Below, one piece after another: positions 11,899-12,040 of a stretch of DNA of 12,040 bases. The DNA is from Clostridia bacterium. GTDB lineage: Bacteria > Bacillota > Clostridia > DUPQ01. The stretch spans positions 1 to 12,040 of the forward strand of contig JAQVAJ010000017.1 of NCBI GenBank assembly GCA_028690885.1, written 5' to 3'. The notes under the pieces are model-generated. The model searched no databases, had not been told where the DNA came from, and was given only the letters and a program-made list of their open reading frames with translations. Within the stretch, counting starts at the first letter, position 1. Every line of letters begins with the position of its first letter. The position numbers were made by a program, and so were the translations under genes.

Positions 11899-12040
11899 TT
11901 ACTGTTCGATTATTTTTACATCCATTAAGAAATTGTACAAACCGATAACCAAAATTCCATCATCATTATATAGTGGGTTTCTAAATCCTTTTACAATTAT
12001 AATCTTTCTAAAATTATCATCTATTTTCATTAGTGACTTT
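11899..12040 (-). CDS. C-terminal end of a probable AAA ATPase (AAA_14/DUF4143-like), cut by window
   Basis: Only the last 46 codons are inside the window, ending in TAA at 11901-11899. The residues run DDNFRKIIIVKG, then NPLYNDDGILVIGLYNFLMD. This strand-turn-GI-strand-helix ending resembles the C-terminus of the large ATP-binding protein family with a DUF4143-type C-terminal domain, whose members often end in a 'DGI..I.L.DFLLD' pattern. That match is from memory of the family and the fragment is short, so the call is tentative. The gene is convergent with the radical SAM maturase, leaving 42 bp between, with no clear terminator. Confidence 0.5.
   Translation of the reverse strand, partial: KSLMKIDDNFRKIIIVKGFRNPLYNDDGILVIGLYNFLMDVKIIEQ

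Noticed and set aside
1..12040. CRISPR array, insertion sequence or attachment site
   Set aside because: No regularly spaced repeats, no transposase or integrase reading frame, and no direct repeat of the tRNA-Thr 3' end were seen in the window, although the tRNA end is a common integration site.

Overview
The window is AT-rich DNA, most likely from an anaerobic Clostridia-type Bacillota. Supporting signs are strong AGGAGG-type ribosome binding sites, near-consensus TTGACA/TATAAT promoters, a methanol:corrinoid methyltransferase pair and an oxygen-sensitive radical SAM maturase. I cannot name a genus from sequence alone.

Layout. (1) 1-93: the 3' part of tRNA-Thr(TGT) and a bidirectional terminator shared with the next, convergent gene. 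(2) 75-3518: a PocR-domain AraC-type regulator, divergent from mtaB and mtaC, which encode the Zn methyltransferase and corrinoid protein for methyl transfer from methanol. An mnmA tRNA-thiolation gene follows on the same strand and overlaps the convergent cysK by 11 bp. (3) 9543-4658, minus strand: a sulfur amino-acid operon, metY, then a fused metA-hom gene, then cysK. Together these make homoserine, O-acetylhomoserine, homocysteine and cysteine. (4) 9586-10619, minus strand: a DsrE-like protein with a CxxC motif and a small lipoprotein. (5) 10753-11856, plus strand: an anaerobic sulfatase-maturase-type radical SAM/SPASM protein. (6) 11899-12040, minus strand: the 3' end of a probable AAA ATPase gene.

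The most striking element is the roughly 300-nt leader of the metY operon. A consensus promoter is followed by a well-placed ribosome binding site and a 28-codon ORF in which seven of codons 9-18 are Met or Cys. The end of this ORF can pair either back with its own ribosome-binding/start region or forward with the 5' arm of a terminator hairpin ahead of metY. This is the 1:2 / 2:3 / 3:4 layout of classical ribosome-mediated attenuation, here apparently reading Met/Cys supply instead of using a SAM riboswitch or T-box.

Two further points tie the region together. A palindrome of form CCTA-N9-TAGGAAT overlaps the metY transcription start and also occurs in the regulator/mtaB intergenic space, so one regulator may control both the methanol and sulfur loci. 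The operon also contains a 763-residue fusion of two consecutive pathway enzymes, homoserine O-acyltransferase and homoserine dehydrogenase, joined by about 80 residues I could not identify.
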